Shown here piece after piece: positions 17,970-27,182 of a DNA stretch of 64,000 bases. Position 1 is the stretch's first letter. Every line of letters starts with the position of its first letter. The stretch covers positions 62,001-126,000 of the forward strand of contig NZ_JBHYRS010000007.1 in NCBI RefSeq assembly GCF_047974105.1, read 5' to 3'. Both the position numbers and the translations under genes were made by a program. Origin of the DNA: Mitsuokella sp047974105. GTDB taxonomy: Bacteria; Bacillota; Negativicutes; Selenomonadales; Selenomonadaceae. The notes under the pieces were generated by a model. That model was not told the DNA's origin and made no database searches. It was given only the letters and a program-made list of their open reading frames with translations.

Positions 17970-19309
17970 CGAAGAATCTTACCGAAGGCTCGCCGGCCAA
18001 ATTGATTTTTTTCTTTACGATGCCGCTGATTGCCGGCAATATTTTTCAGCAGCTCTATGCCTTTGTCGATACGCTGATTGTCGGCCGCTTTTTAGGGGTC
18101 AACGCGTTGGCTGCTGTTGGCTGTACAGGCTCTTTGATGTTTTTGATGCTCGGCTTTGTCATCGGCTTTTCGACGGGGCTCTCTATTTATACGGGGCAGC
18201 GCTTTGGCGCGCGTGATGAAGAGGGGGTACGTCAGAGTGCGGCTGCCTGTGCCGTGCTTTCCCTGTTTGCTTCTATTATATTGACGGCAGTCGGTGTCCT
18301 TTTATGCCGCCAGCTGCTCATCTGGATGCAGACGCCTGTTGAAATTCTCGATGGTGCTTATTCCTTTATCAGCATTGTTTACGCCGGCATCGGCCTGTTC
18401 GTCTTCTATCAGACGCAGACGAATCTCATCCGCGCGCTTGGCGACAGCAAGACCCCGACGATTCTTCTGGCCTGCGGCCTGACGCTCAATATCATCTTTG
18501 AGCCAATTGCCATCCTTTGCTTTGGCTGGGGGATTCCGGGCGCAGCCCTCGCCACCTTGGCTTCGCAGGTCTGCGGCAATCTCTTGTGCCTGCTCTTCAT
18601 CATGAAGAAAGTGCCGGCCCTGCACACGCATAAAAGCGACTGGCGGCCCAATCTCAAATTTTATTGGGAGCATCTGCGCATTGCCCTGCCCATGGGCTTT
18701 CAGTCGAGCATCATCGCCATCGGCGCGGTCATCCTGCAGGTCGCTCTGAATGACCTTGGACCTCTGGCCGTGGCGGCTTATGCGGCTGCGCAGAAAATTG
18801 AATCCATTGCCATGATGCCGATGATGTCGTTTGGCATCGCTATGTCGGCGTACACGGCTCAGAACTACGGTGCACGGAAATTTGAGCGCATCGGCGAAGG
18901 CGTGCGCAAATGCTGCTATATGTCCGTGACCTTTGCCGTGCTGGCCGGCGCGGGGCTGATTTTCTTTGGCCCATCCATCATGCATCTCTTTGTCGGGGAT
19001 GGTGCCCCAGAGGTCATTGACTTTGGTCATGAGTATCTGATTGTCAATGGCTCGTGCTATTGGATTCTTTCGTTCCTATTCATTTTCCGCTATACGCTGC
19101 AGGGGCTCGGACAAAGCATCGTGCCGACGATTGCCGGCATCATGGAACTGCTCATGCGTACGGCGGCTGCCCTTTTCCTCTGCAGCTGGCTCGGCTATCT
19201 CGGGGCCTGCCTTGCAAATCCCATGGCCTGGATTGGCTCCTGTGTGCCGCTGACCATCGCGTTCTATTGGACGCACAGAAGCTTCCAGAAAAAATATCAT
19301 CTCAATTGA
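17966..19309 (+). CDS. MATE-family multidrug/sodium antiporter
   Basis: 447 residues with 12 membrane segments in two six-helix bundles. LIFFFTMPLIAGNIFQQLYAFVD-type first helix and the FVDTLIVGRFLGVNALAAVG segment are the MatE signature, repeated in the second half as AAQKIESIAMMPMMSFGIAMS. It expels cationic drugs or metabolites with sodium or protons. It overlaps the YdcF-like gene by four bases and has no close downstream partner (129 bases to pgcA). Closest to the DinF/NorM-like bacterial branch; substrates unknown. Confidence 0.92.
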   Translation: MTKNLTEGSPAKLIFFFTMPLIAGNIFQQLYAFVDTLIVGRFLGVNALAAVGCTGSLMFLMLGFVIGFSTGLSIYTGQRFGARDEEGVRQSAAACAVLSLFASIILTAVGVLLCRQLLIWMQTPVEILDGAYSFISIVYAGIGLFVFYQTQTNLIRALGDSKTPTILLACGLTLNIIFEPIAILCFGWGIPGAALATLASQVCGNLLCLLFIMKKVPALHTHKSDWRPNLKFYWEHLRIALPMGFQSSIIAIGAVILQVALNDLGPLAVAAYAAAQKIESIAMMPMMSFGIAMSAYTAQNYGARKFERIGEGVRKCCYMSVTFAVLAGAGLIFFGPSIMHLFVGDGAPEVIDFGHEYLIVNGSCYWILSFLFIFRYTLQGLGQSIVPTIAGIMELLMRTAAALFLCSWLGYLGACLANPMAWIGSCVPLTIAFYWTHRSFQKKYHLN

Positions 19310-19437
19310 ACGGACTGATGGCAGGATAAAGGCGTTTTCTGTCGAAAAAGAACTATAACAATAGTGGACAGCTGTTGCTGACCGACAAAAGTCAAAATAC
19401 GATTGCTGACAATGGATTCAGGAAGGGATGGATATCT

Positions 19438-21120
19438 ATGTATCAAGACGAGTACAAACGCTGGGCCGCTGCAGACCTCATTGATTTTGACCTCAATAAG
19501 GAACTCAATGATATTGCAGGTGATGATGAGGCCATCAAGGACCGCTTTGCTGTAGCTCTGGAGTTTGGCACGGCTGGCCTGCGCGGTGTGCTGGGCGCCG
19601 GCACGAACCGCATGAATATCTGGGTCGTTCGTCAGGCGACGCAGGGCGTAGCCGACTGGGTTAAAACGCAGGGCGGCACGCAGACCGTGGCCATAAGCTA
19701 TGACAGCCGTCTCAAGGGCTGGAATTTTGCTCGTGAAGCCGCCGGCGTTCTGGCGGCCAATGGCATTCATGTACGCCTTTATGAGGAACTCATGCCGGTG
19801 CCGGCCCTGAGCTTTGCGACGCGCTACTATAAATGCAATGCCGGCATCATGATCACGGCTTCGCATAATCCGGCTCAGTACAACGGCTACAAGGCCTATG
19901 GTCCCGATGGCTGCCAGATGACGGATGACGCTGCTGCCGTGGTTTACGATTCCATCCAGAAGACCGATGTCCTGACGGGGGCTAAGCATATCAGCTTTGC
20001 CGAAGGCGTCGAAAAAGGCCTGATTCAGTTTGTCGGCGAGGACTGCAAAGATGCCTTCTACCAGGCCATCGAAGCACGTCAGGTCCGTCCGGGCCTCGCC
20101 AAGACGGCAGGCCTTAAGCTCGTTTATTCGCCTCTGAACGGCACGGGCCTTGTGCCGGTTACGCGTGTCCTCAAGGATATCGGCATCACGGATATCACGA
20201 TTGTGCCGGAGCAGGAATATCCGAACGGCTACTTCACGACCTGCAGTTATCCGAATCCGGAAATCTTCGATGCTCTCGCCAAAGGCCTTGAGCTTGCCAA
20301 GAAAGAACAGGCTGACCTCATGCTCGCGACGGACCCGGATGCAGACCGCGTGGGCATTGCAATGAAATGTGCCGATGGCACGTACGAGCTCGTCTCGGGC
20401 AACGAGATGGGCGTACTGCTGCTCGACTACATCTGCCAGGGCCGCATTGAGAAGGGCACGATGCCGAAGAATCCGGTCGCTGTCATGTCCATCGTTTCGA
20501 CGCCGCTGGCCGATAAGGTCGCAGAGCATTACGGCGTAGAACTTCGCCACGTATTGACGGGCTTCAAGTGGATTGGCGATCAGATTGCCCAGCTCGAAGC
20601 AGCAGGCGAGACGGACCGCTTCATCTTTGGTTTTGAGGAAAGCTACGGCTACCTCGCCGGCCCGTATGTCCGCGATAAGGATGCTGTCGTTTCGTCCATG
20701 CTGATCTGCGAGATGGCCGCTTATTACCGCTCCATCGGGTCTTCCATCAAGCAGCGCCTTGAAGAAATTTATCAGCAGTATGGCCGTTATTACAATAAGG
20801 TCGATGCCTTCTCGTTCCCGGGCCTTTCGGGTATGGACAAGATGAAAGGCATCATGGTGAACCTGCGCAAAAATCCGCCGACGGAATTTGCCGGCAAGAA
20901 GGTCGTGGCGACGATTGACTATGCGGAGCCTGAGAAGACGGGGCTGCCGAAGGCCAATGTCCTCATCTATAAACTCGATGACGGTTCTACGGTCGTCGTT
21001 CGTCCATCCGGTACGGAACCGAAGATCAAGACGTACTTCACGACGCTGGGCAAGGATCTTGCGGAAGCAAAAGCAGAGAAAGATAAACTGGCAGAAGCCG
21101 TCAAGCCGCTTTTGGCCTGA
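19438..21120 (+). CDS. pgcA: Phosphoglucomutase (alpha-phosphohexomutase)
   Basis: 560 residues from the ATG at 19438 after GGAAGGG. All four phosphohexomutase sites are intact: phosphoserine loop MITASHNPAQYNGYKAYG, metal loop ATDPDADRVGIAM, sugar loop GFEESYGYLAG and phosphate loop RPSGTEPKIKTYF. The length fits the PgcA/PGM2-like group that interconverts glucose 1- and 6-phosphate. With the next two genes (a second mutase and pgi) it links glycolysis, glycogen and nucleotide-sugar synthesis. Cytoplasmic. Symbol by similarity to the Firmicute enzyme. Confidence 0.92.
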   Translation: MYQDEYKRWAAADLIDFDLNKELNDIAGDDEAIKDRFAVALEFGTAGLRGVLGAGTNRMNIWVVRQATQGVADWVKTQGGTQTVAISYDSRLKGWNFAREAAGVLAANGIHVRLYEELMPVPALSFATRYYKCNAGIMITASHNPAQYNGYKAYGPDGCQMTDDAAAVVYDSIQKTDVLTGAKHISFAEGVEKGLIQFVGEDCKDAFYQAIEARQVRPGLAKTAGLKLVYSPLNGTGLVPVTRVLKDIGITDITIVPEQEYPNGYFTTCSYPNPEIFDALAKGLELAKKEQADLMLATDPDADRVGIAMKCADGTYELVSGNEMGVLLLDYICQGRIEKGTMPKNPVAVMSIVSTPLADKVAEHYGVELRHVLTGFKWIGDQIAQLEAAGETDRFIFGFEESYGYLAGPYVRDKDAVVSSMLICEMAAYYRSIGSSIKQRLEEIYQQYGRYYNKVDAFSFPGLSGMDKMKGIMVNLRKNPPTEFAGKKVVATIDYAEPEKTGLPKANVLIYKLDDGSTVVVRPSGTEPKIKTYFTTLGKDLAEAKAEKDKLAEAVKPLLA

Positions 21121-21153
21121 GCTGCTGCCTGATAAAAGTCAGAGGTGTATTGG

Positions 21154-22509
21154 ATGAATTTATCGGCAAAGGGCTTTGGTGCTTTTGACATCCGCGGCCT
21201 TTATCCGGAAGTAATCAATGAAGAACTGGCCTATCGCATCGGCCGTGCTTTTCCGGCTCTGTTTGACGCTAGGAAAATCGCGGTCGGCCGCGATATCCGC
21301 CTGTCGAGCCCGGCTCTTCAGGAAGCGCTTGTAAAGGGGCTGACGGAAGCCGGCTGTGACGTCATGGATTTAGAGCTCTGCGGCACAGAGATGATTTATT
21401 TTGCTGTGCTGCATCATGAACTGGATGGCGGCATCATGGTTACAGGCAGCCACAACACGAAGAAATACAACGGTTTTCAGCTGGTACGCCGCGGGGCACA
21501 GCCGATTTCGGAAGATACGGGGCTCAAAGAGCTCGCCGCGGCCGTCATGGCAGGAAATTTTGCCACAGCTGACGAAAAAGCCGGACACGTCGAAAAGATG
21601 GATGTCATGGACGATTATATCGACTATCTTCTTTCTTATGTTGACCTTTCCGCTCTAAAGCCCTTTAAGGTCGTGGCGAATACGGGCAACGGTTCTGCCG
21701 GTCCTGTCATCAATGCCATAGAAAAGAAGCTGCCGTTTGACATCGTCAAGATTCATAATATCCCCGATGGCGATTTCCCGAACGGTGTACCGAACCCGCT
21801 GCTGCCTGAAAACCGCGAAGCGACCGCAAAAATTGTGCGGGAAGAAGAGGCTGACCTCGGCGTGGCCTGGGACGGTGACTTTGACCGCTGTTTTCTGTTT
21901 GATAAAGACGGGAACTGCATCGATGGGTATTATCTCGTGGGACTGCTCGCAGAGGCTTTTCTCAAAAAGCAGTCGGGAGAGAAAATCGTCTACGATCCGC
22001 GTCTCATCTGGAATACGGAAGAAGTCTGCCGCAAATTTGGCGGTGTGCCGGTCATTTCACGCAGCGGCCATGCCTTTATTAAGGATAAGATGCGTGACTG
22101 CGGTGCCGTTTATGGCGGTGAAATGAGCTCACATCATTATTTCCGCGACTTTTCATACTGCGACAGCGGCATGATTCCCTGGCTTCTCGTCATGGAACTC
22201 CTGTCGAAGACCGAGGGCAGCAGCCTGTCGGATTTTGTCAAAGCGTGTCGGGAGCGTTATCCGATATCAGGGGAAATCAACAGCAGGGTGGAAGATGCGG
22301 ATGACGTCATGGCCAAGGTTGAAGCGGCCTATGCAGGTAAAGGCGAGGTCACGAAGATCGACGGACTGTCCATTGCCTTTGACAAGTGGCGCTTTAATCT
22401 CCGGAAATCCAATACGGAACCCGTCCTGCGCCTCAATGTAGAAACGCGCGGTGATAAGAAGCTTTGTCAGGAAAAGACGGATGAGCTTTTGCAGCTCATT
22501 CGCACATAA
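21154..22509 (+). CDS. Phosphomannomutase/phosphoglucomutase
   Basis: 451 residues, starting at the ATG at 21154 rather than 21145 because an AGAGGTG site is correctly spaced. Active-site loop VTGSHNTKKYNGFQL has Thr where most have Pro (SHNP), a variant seen in some bifunctional enzymes. Metal loop AWDGDFDRCFLFD, sugar loop GGEMSSHHYFRDF and phosphate loop RKSNTEPVLRLNVE match the AlgC/ManB group acting on both mannose and glucose phosphates. It begins 33 bases after pgcA and probably shares its transcript. It would supply GDP-mannose-type or rhamnose precursors for the envelope. Confidence 0.9.
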   Translation: MNLSAKGFGAFDIRGLYPEVINEELAYRIGRAFPALFDARKIAVGRDIRLSSPALQEALVKGLTEAGCDVMDLELCGTEMIYFAVLHHELDGGIMVTGSHNTKKYNGFQLVRRGAQPISEDTGLKELAAAVMAGNFATADEKAGHVEKMDVMDDYIDYLLSYVDLSALKPFKVVANTGNGSAGPVINAIEKKLPFDIVKIHNIPDGDFPNGVPNPLLPENREATAKIVREEEADLGVAWDGDFDRCFLFDKDGNCIDGYYLVGLLAEAFLKKQSGEKIVYDPRLIWNTEEVCRKFGGVPVISRSGHAFIKDKMRDCGAVYGGEMSSHHYFRDFSYCDSGMIPWLLVMELLSKTEGSSLSDFVKACRERYPISGEINSRVEDADDVMAKVEAAYAGKGEVTKIDGLSIAFDKWRFNLRKSNTEPVLRLNVETRGDKKLCQEKTDELLQLIRT

Positions 22510-22516
22510 GGGAATA

Positions 22517-22545
22517 TTCACAGGAAAAGGGATACATGATATAAT
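22517..22545 (+). promoter_or_regulatory. Promoter of pgi
   Basis: TTCACA, 17 bases, TATAAT. An imperfect inverted repeat (about 22522-22538 with 22574-22590, GGAAAAGG-GATACATG type) brackets the start-site region. Confidence 0.55.
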
Positions 22546-22654
22546 AAGTACGTATGGAACCATAGACCTGCTGCATGTATCCTTTTCCCGTGACATCATG
22601 CAATGAAAATGGGAAAAAGAAAAGCAGTCAGAATAAGCAGAGGAGTGTTAAAAC

Positions 22655-24118
22655 ATGAGTTTGAAACTGAAATCCGGTTTTACGTTCGACTATGACAATC
22701 TTTATGGTGAAGGTAAAGTCACGGAAGCAGACCTCAAGTCTTACGAGGAAGACCTCAAAAAAGCGCATGAGGCCATGAAAGTCATGCGTGAAACGGGCTT
22801 CATCCGTGCGCATCTTTCCAAAGACGGCGAACCGGAGAAAGTTCTCTTTTCTCAGACGCCGTATGTAGAAGAAGGCCATATCAACAGCCCGAGCTCTTTG
22901 AAGCGTCTGCAGGAGCTTCAAGACCATGTCAAAGGCAATGTTGATGTTGTCGTTTCGATGGGCATCGGCGGTTCTTACCTTGGCAACAAGGTTCTCTTTG
23001 ATGTACAGTGCGGTGCTTATTGGAATGAACTGCCAAAAGAGGAGCGCCATGGCTTCCCGAAAGTTTATTTCAGCGGCAACAATATCGATCCGCGCAGCAC
23101 GGGCGACCTCATCCATCATCTCGAGAATGAGTCGAAGATTCTTCAGTATCATGAGAAACGCAATCTGAAGGTCCTGCTGCTCGTCATCTCGAAATCCGGC
23201 GGCACGCTCGATACGATGTCGGGCTTCATGGTCGTTTATGATGCTCTGCAGAAGTTCCCAGGCATTGACGTGGAAGTCGTCGCTGTCACGGACCCGAACA
23301 TGGAGAAACAGACGCTCCTCAAGAAGCTGGCCATCGAGAAGGGCTGGCCGCAGTATGCTGTTCCGGACGGCGTCGGCGGCCGTTTCACGGTATTCACGGA
23401 AGTCGGCCTGACGCTGGCTGCCTGCATTGGCTTCGATATCCAGTCTTTCCTCAATGGTGCAAAAGACATGGATAAGGCCTGCCAGAACGATGATATCTGG
23501 CAGAATCCGGCTATGCTAAACGCAGCTCTGAAATTCGCCGCTTCGGAGAAACACGGCCGTGATATCGAAGTCATGATGCCGTATGGCGATTACCTCAAAT
23601 CCGTTTCGGAGTGGTACATCCAGCTGCTCGCGGAATCCCTCGGCAAACAGTTCAACAAGGAAGGCAAGGAAGTTTGCTACGGCCGTACGCCGGTTGTTGC
23701 TGTCGGCACGACGGATATGCATTCCCAGACGCAGCAGCATCAGGAAGGCAAGCTCAATAAGGTTGTCCAGTTCGTCAAAGTCGAGAACTGGAAAAATGAT
23801 CTCGTCATCCCGAATGTATTCCCGGAGGCTAAAAAGCTTGCCGATATCTCGGGCGTTACGATGAGCGAGGCCCTTGAGGTTGCTCGCCAGTCGAATGCGG
23901 ATGCTCTGTCTTCGAACAAGCGTTACAATGCCTGCTTCACGCTGCCGGAACTCAACGCTTACCATCTTGGCGAACTCCTCTATATGCTCGCTATGAGCGT
24001 TGCTTATGAAGGCGAACTCGCAGATGTCGATGCCTTCAACCAGCCGGGCGTTGAATCCTACAAGCGCATCATGGGCCCGAAACTTCAGGCTCTCAAAGCT
24101 GCTAAAGCAGCAAAATAA
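22655..24118 (+). CDS. pgi: Glucose-6-phosphate isomerase
   Basis: 487 residues with two SIS folds. SMGIGGSYLGNKVLFD, VISKSGGTLDTMSGF and GVGGRFTVFTEVGL are the sugar-phosphate-binding segments of PGI, with the catalytic Glu and His region around TDMHSQTQQHQEG. Interconverts glucose 6-phosphate and fructose 6-phosphate in the cytoplasm. Upstream lies its own promoter, so it can be expressed separately from the mutases. GAGGAG precedes the ATG and a terminator follows. Confidence 0.95.
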   Translation: MSLKLKSGFTFDYDNLYGEGKVTEADLKSYEEDLKKAHEAMKVMRETGFIRAHLSKDGEPEKVLFSQTPYVEEGHINSPSSLKRLQELQDHVKGNVDVVVSMGIGGSYLGNKVLFDVQCGAYWNELPKEERHGFPKVYFSGNNIDPRSTGDLIHHLENESKILQYHEKRNLKVLLLVISKSGGTLDTMSGFMVVYDALQKFPGIDVEVVAVTDPNMEKQTLLKKLAIEKGWPQYAVPDGVGGRFTVFTEVGLTLAACIGFDIQSFLNGAKDMDKACQNDDIWQNPAMLNAALKFAASEKHGRDIEVMMPYGDYLKSVSEWYIQLLAESLGKQFNKEGKEVCYGRTPVVAVGTTDMHSQTQQHQEGKLNKVVQFVKVENWKNDLVIPNVFPEAKKLADISGVTMSEALEVARQSNADALSSNKRYNACFTLPELNAYHLGELLYMLAMSVAYEGELADVDAFNQPGVESYKRIMGPKLQALKAAKAAK

Positions 24119-24170
24119 AAATATCCCGAGGCTCATCTGTGCCAATCCACAGGGAAAGTCAACGGCACAG

Positions 24171-24202
24171 AAAGGCTCTGTCATTTGGCAGAGCCTTTCT
24201 TC
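24171..24202 (+). terminator. Terminator of pgi
   Basis: AAAGGCTCTG, short loop, CAGAGCCTTT followed by CTTC; about 50 bases after the stop. Confidence 0.8.
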
Positions 24203-24251
24203 ATAATTGCTTTAGTCAGAATAATGAAACATTATAAGGAGGGAGGCTGTA

Positions 24252-24911
24252 TTGGAACAATGGACAATAAAGAGAAAAAAACAGGCTGGCTGTTTTTTGG
24301 CCGGCTGTCTGCTTCTGTCAGTGTACTTTTGGCAGTCTGATGAGGATACGGGGCTGACTGTGTCGGAGTCGGCTGTTTCGGGGCAGTCTGCTGCAGGATT
24401 GGAACAAGTCTCAAAAGAAAAATCAGGCAGTCTGGATGCTGGCCGGAAAGCACAGCAAAAGGAAAATGCACGCTACCAAAAGATACGGGGCATGGAAAGC
24501 CAGACTTCTTTAGCAGAGCTGCACAATCCATTCTCGCCTGCTCATGAAAAGCGCGGGGAAGCAGCTGCAGCGGCAAGTCGGGATTTGAAGGAGCCGGCGG
24601 GGATGCAGAAAAAAATATCGGCAGGTCCTATTGGAGCAGGAAGTCCCTATCGTAATGAGAGTCAGACTGGTCAGAAGGCTGCCGAGATGCAGCCGGAGTC
24701 TGCAGCACAGGAAAAAACGGCTGCATTGAGGCTGAGCGGGATTGTGCAGGGCGGTATGCCACTGGTCATTTTGACAGATGGACGCCAGAGTGCGTCTTTG
24801 ACAGTAGGAGAGCATTTTGCAGGCTGGGAAGTGCTGGAAATCGGCTCACAAAGTGTCCATCTGCAGGGACCGGCAGGAGAGAAATGGCTGGATCTGACTT
24901 CGCTGGAATGA
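24252..24911 (+). CDS. PilP/GspC-like inner-membrane assembly protein
   Basis: 219 residues from a TTG start with a very strong AAGGAGGGAGG site. One membrane anchor at about residues 10-28, then a long low-complexity linker rich in Ala, Gln, Glu and Ser. Two features suggest PilP/GspC: the LHNPFSP stretch resembling the RDPFxP motif, and a C-terminal beta domain (LSGIVQGGMPLVILTDGRQS to the end) like the homology region that docks to a secretin. Such proteins bridge inner-membrane pilus or type II secretion parts to the secretin. The next gene encodes a secretin, which supports the call. Sequence similarity is limited, so the name is an inference. Confidence 0.6.
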   Translation: MEQWTIKRKKQAGCFLAGCLLLSVYFWQSDEDTGLTVSESAVSGQSAAGLEQVSKEKSGSLDAGRKAQQKENARYQKIRGMESQTSLAELHNPFSPAHEKRGEAAAAASRDLKEPAGMQKKISAGPIGAGSPYRNESQTGQKAAEMQPESAAQEKTAALRLSGIVQGGMPLVILTDGRQSASLTVGEHFAGWEVLEIGSQSVHLQGPAGEKWLDLTSLE

Positions 24912-25022
24912 AGGACAGGCGTATCAGGCATATGGATCAGACCTAATGGATGGAAAATGAAAATAAAGCAGAAAAGCAGGAAAGAAGGCAGAGAAAAATT
25001 TTTTAAATGAGGAGGCTGTGAG

Positions 25023-26366
25023 ATGACGACAGTCAAATGGAAGAAAATGATATTCGCGGGATTTTTAACGGGAATATTCCTGATGCCGGTTTTTCCGGTC
25101 CGGGCTGAGGCTGCGCCCATTGCGATGCGGGTGGTAGAGGGCGATGTTCGCTCTGTTCTGCTGACATTGGCCAGAGCTGGCCATGAAAATATCGTTCTGG
25201 ATGACAGCGTGACAGGAACCGTAACGCTTAATGTCACAGAAGAGCCGCAGAAGCTCCTGCAGATGGTAACAGCTGCCAAGGGGCTGGTCGTGGTCAAAGA
25301 GGGGTCGACCTATCTGGTGACAACGGCTGCACAGGCAGAAAGTCTTCGCAGGGTCCATGTGTATCCGGTCCGCTATGCTGACCCTGCGGATCTGGCACGG
25401 GCTGCAGAATTGTCCCTGCAGCATCATGGGACAGCGTCTGAGAGCCGTGACTCTGCAGACAAAAAGGGAAAAGAGTCTCCTGCAGGAAAAGGTCAGGCCG
25501 AAGGACAGCGCGTCCTGGTGGACAGTGCGACCAATTCGCTCTTGTTCTATGGTACGGCAGCTGAGGCAGCAAATGTCGAACAGGTCGTAAAAAAGCTTGA
25601 CTGCCAGCCGCAGCAGGTATCGCTTGAGGCCAAGGTTGTGGCGCTTTCGAAAGATGCTTCGAAAAAACTCGGCGTGGAATGGAATTGGTCTTCCCTGCCA
25701 CAGTATCCGGATTATGAAACGACGTACCGTCATAAGGGCAGCAGCAATGAAGTGCAGGAAAAGGAAATCAAGCGCCATACGCAGGACGGGACCATTCCGG
25801 GCATCATCCAGTTCGGGCGCGGCCCTGAGGGCATTCCGTTTGAGTTTTATTACGGGGCAACGATACAGGCCCTTGTGACGCAGGGCAAGGCCAAGATGCT
25901 CGCGCGCCCGAACATTACGACGGTGCAGGGCCGCGAGGCCGTCATCAACATCGGCGGCGAAGTGCCGGTGCCGACGCAGTCCGTGACAGACAGCACGACT
26001 ACAACGACTTATACATACCGTCAGGCCGGCATCATCCTGCGCTGCACGCCGCGCATTCACGATGATGGGCGCATCACGGCTTCTGTTCATACGGAAGTCA
26101 GCTCGCCTCTTTATGTCGAAGATATCAAAGCCTATCGTTTTCAGAATCGCAGTGCCGATACGACAGTCAGTCTGCGCGATGGTGAGACCATGGTCATCGG
26201 CGGTTTAATTGGCAGCGATGAATCGAGGACGCTTTCGAAAATCCCATTTCTGGGAGATCTGCCAATCCTCGGTTCGTTCTTCCGCAGCGTGCGCAGGAGT
26301 CATTCAGAGTCTGAAATCATGATTTTCCTCACGGCACATGTCATTCCGGAGCACGAAAAAGTCTAA
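25023..26366 (+). CDS. Secretin (PilQ/GspD type outer-membrane channel)
   Basis: 447 residues: signal peptide (residues 1-30, ending near VRAEA), a short secretin-and-TonB N-terminal domain around ILLTLARAG and NIVLDDSVTGTVTLN, one N1-like domain (residues about 110-200), then the secretin barrel with VPVPTQSVTDS, TYRQAGIILRCTPRI and the terminal VIGGLIGSDESRTLSKIPFLGDLPILG, the family hallmark. It is short for a PilQ. It would form the outer-membrane gate of a type IV pilus or competence/secretion machine, so it implies an outer membrane. The remaining machinery (ATPase, PilMNO, pilins) is not in the window. Confidence 0.92.
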   Translation: MTTVKWKKMIFAGFLTGIFLMPVFPVRAEAAPIAMRVVEGDVRSVLLTLARAGHENIVLDDSVTGTVTLNVTEEPQKLLQMVTAAKGLVVVKEGSTYLVTTAAQAESLRRVHVYPVRYADPADLARAAELSLQHHGTASESRDSADKKGKESPAGKGQAEGQRVLVDSATNSLLFYGTAAEAANVEQVVKKLDCQPQQVSLEAKVVALSKDASKKLGVEWNWSSLPQYPDYETTYRHKGSSNEVQEKEIKRHTQDGTIPGIIQFGRGPEGIPFEFYYGATIQALVTQGKAKMLARPNITTVQGREAVINIGGEVPVPTQSVTDSTTTTTYTYRQAGIILRCTPRIHDDGRITASVHTEVSSPLYVEDIKAYRFQNRSADTTVSLRDGETMVIGGLIGSDESRTLSKIPFLGDLPILGSFFRSVRRSHSESEIMIFLTAHVIPEHEKV

Positions 26367-26392
26367 AATCCGTCAGAGGAAGGACAGACAGG

Positions 26393-26441
26393 GAAGTCAG
26401 GAGCAAAAGTCAAAACGACTTTTGCTCCTGACTTCTTTTCT
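26393..26441 (+). terminator. Very strong terminator after the secretin gene
   Basis: 19-bp perfect stem (26393-26411 with 26417-26435) with a five-base loop, then CTTTTC. It separates the pilus-type pair from the tetrapyrrole operon. Confidence 0.93.
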
Positions 26442-26528
26442 TTTGCGGATGCATAAGTTATAATAAGAAAGTAGTTGAAATAAATGAACGAGATTCGTAA
26501 TTGATGATGATTCAGATTGAAGTGAGGG

Positions 26529-27182
26529 ATGAGCGTGCAGTATCCAATCAATATGGAAATTGCCGGACGCGTCTGCGTGATCATAGGCGGCGGACGTGTG
26601 GCGGAGCGCAAGGCACAGGTCCTGCTGCAGGCGGGGGCTCATCTGACCATCATGGCACCATCGCTTACGAATGCGCTTTATCAGGAAGCTTCGACGGGAT
26701 GCTTTTTCTGGCTGGCGAGACCGTATGAAGATGGTTTTTTGCGGCGGGTCAGGCCCTTTTTGGTATTCTGTACGGCAGATAATCACGAGGTTAACCGCTT
26801 GGCTGCTGCTGAGGCGAGAGAAGCGGATGCTCTCGTCAATGTCGCCGATGAGCCGGAGCTTTCGGATTTTTTCGTGCCGGCGAGCATTCGGCGCGGGAAA
26901 TTCCTGCTGACCATCGGCACCGGCGGCTTGAGTCCTGCTTTTTCGCGCTGCCTGCGCGGTCAGCTCGAACAGGCTTTCCCGCCGGCGTTCGGCATCTGGG
27001 TGGAGCGTCTATCTGAGATACGGAATGAAATGAAGGAAAAGCTGCCGACGAGCGATGCGCGTCAGACGTTCTGGCGCTTGGCGCTTTCAAGAGAAGTGAT
27101 TAATTTAGTCAGGGCCGGCCAGCTGGACCGGGCGGAGGTATTGATTCGACATGCAGTTATTGGTTTTAGGTCTCAATCATAA
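26529..27182 (+). CDS. sirC: Precorrin-2 dehydrogenase / siroheme synthase N-terminal type
   Basis: 217 residues. N-terminal NAD-binding domain with VCVIIGGGRVAERKAQVLLQAG and the family's ITVxxPxLxxxL-like strand; then the NVADEPELSDFFVPASIRRG segment with Asp and Pro typical of Met8/SirC, followed by the helical dimerisation region. Oxidises precorrin-2 to sirohydrochlorin with NAD; some members also insert iron. It heads the operon with HemA, HemC, CobA/HemD, HemB and HemL. The gene overlaps hemA by 32 bases. A TATAAT-like element lies about 60 bases upstream. Confidence 0.92.
   Translation: MSVQYPINMEIAGRVCVIIGGGRVAERKAQVLLQAGAHLTIMAPSLTNALYQEASTGCFFWLARPYEDGFLRRVRPFLVFCTADNHEVNRLAAAEAREADALVNVADEPELSDFFVPASIRRGKFLLTIGTGGLSPAFSRCLRGQLEQAFPPAFGIWVERLSEIRNEMKEKLPTSDARQTFWRLALSREVINLVRAGQLDRAEVLIRHAVIGFRSQS

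Noticed and set aside
26367..26528. Cobalamin riboswitch before the tetrapyrrole operon
   Set aside because: No B12-box or paired regions of the right type were seen; only a strong terminator of the previous gene and a TATAAT-like element.
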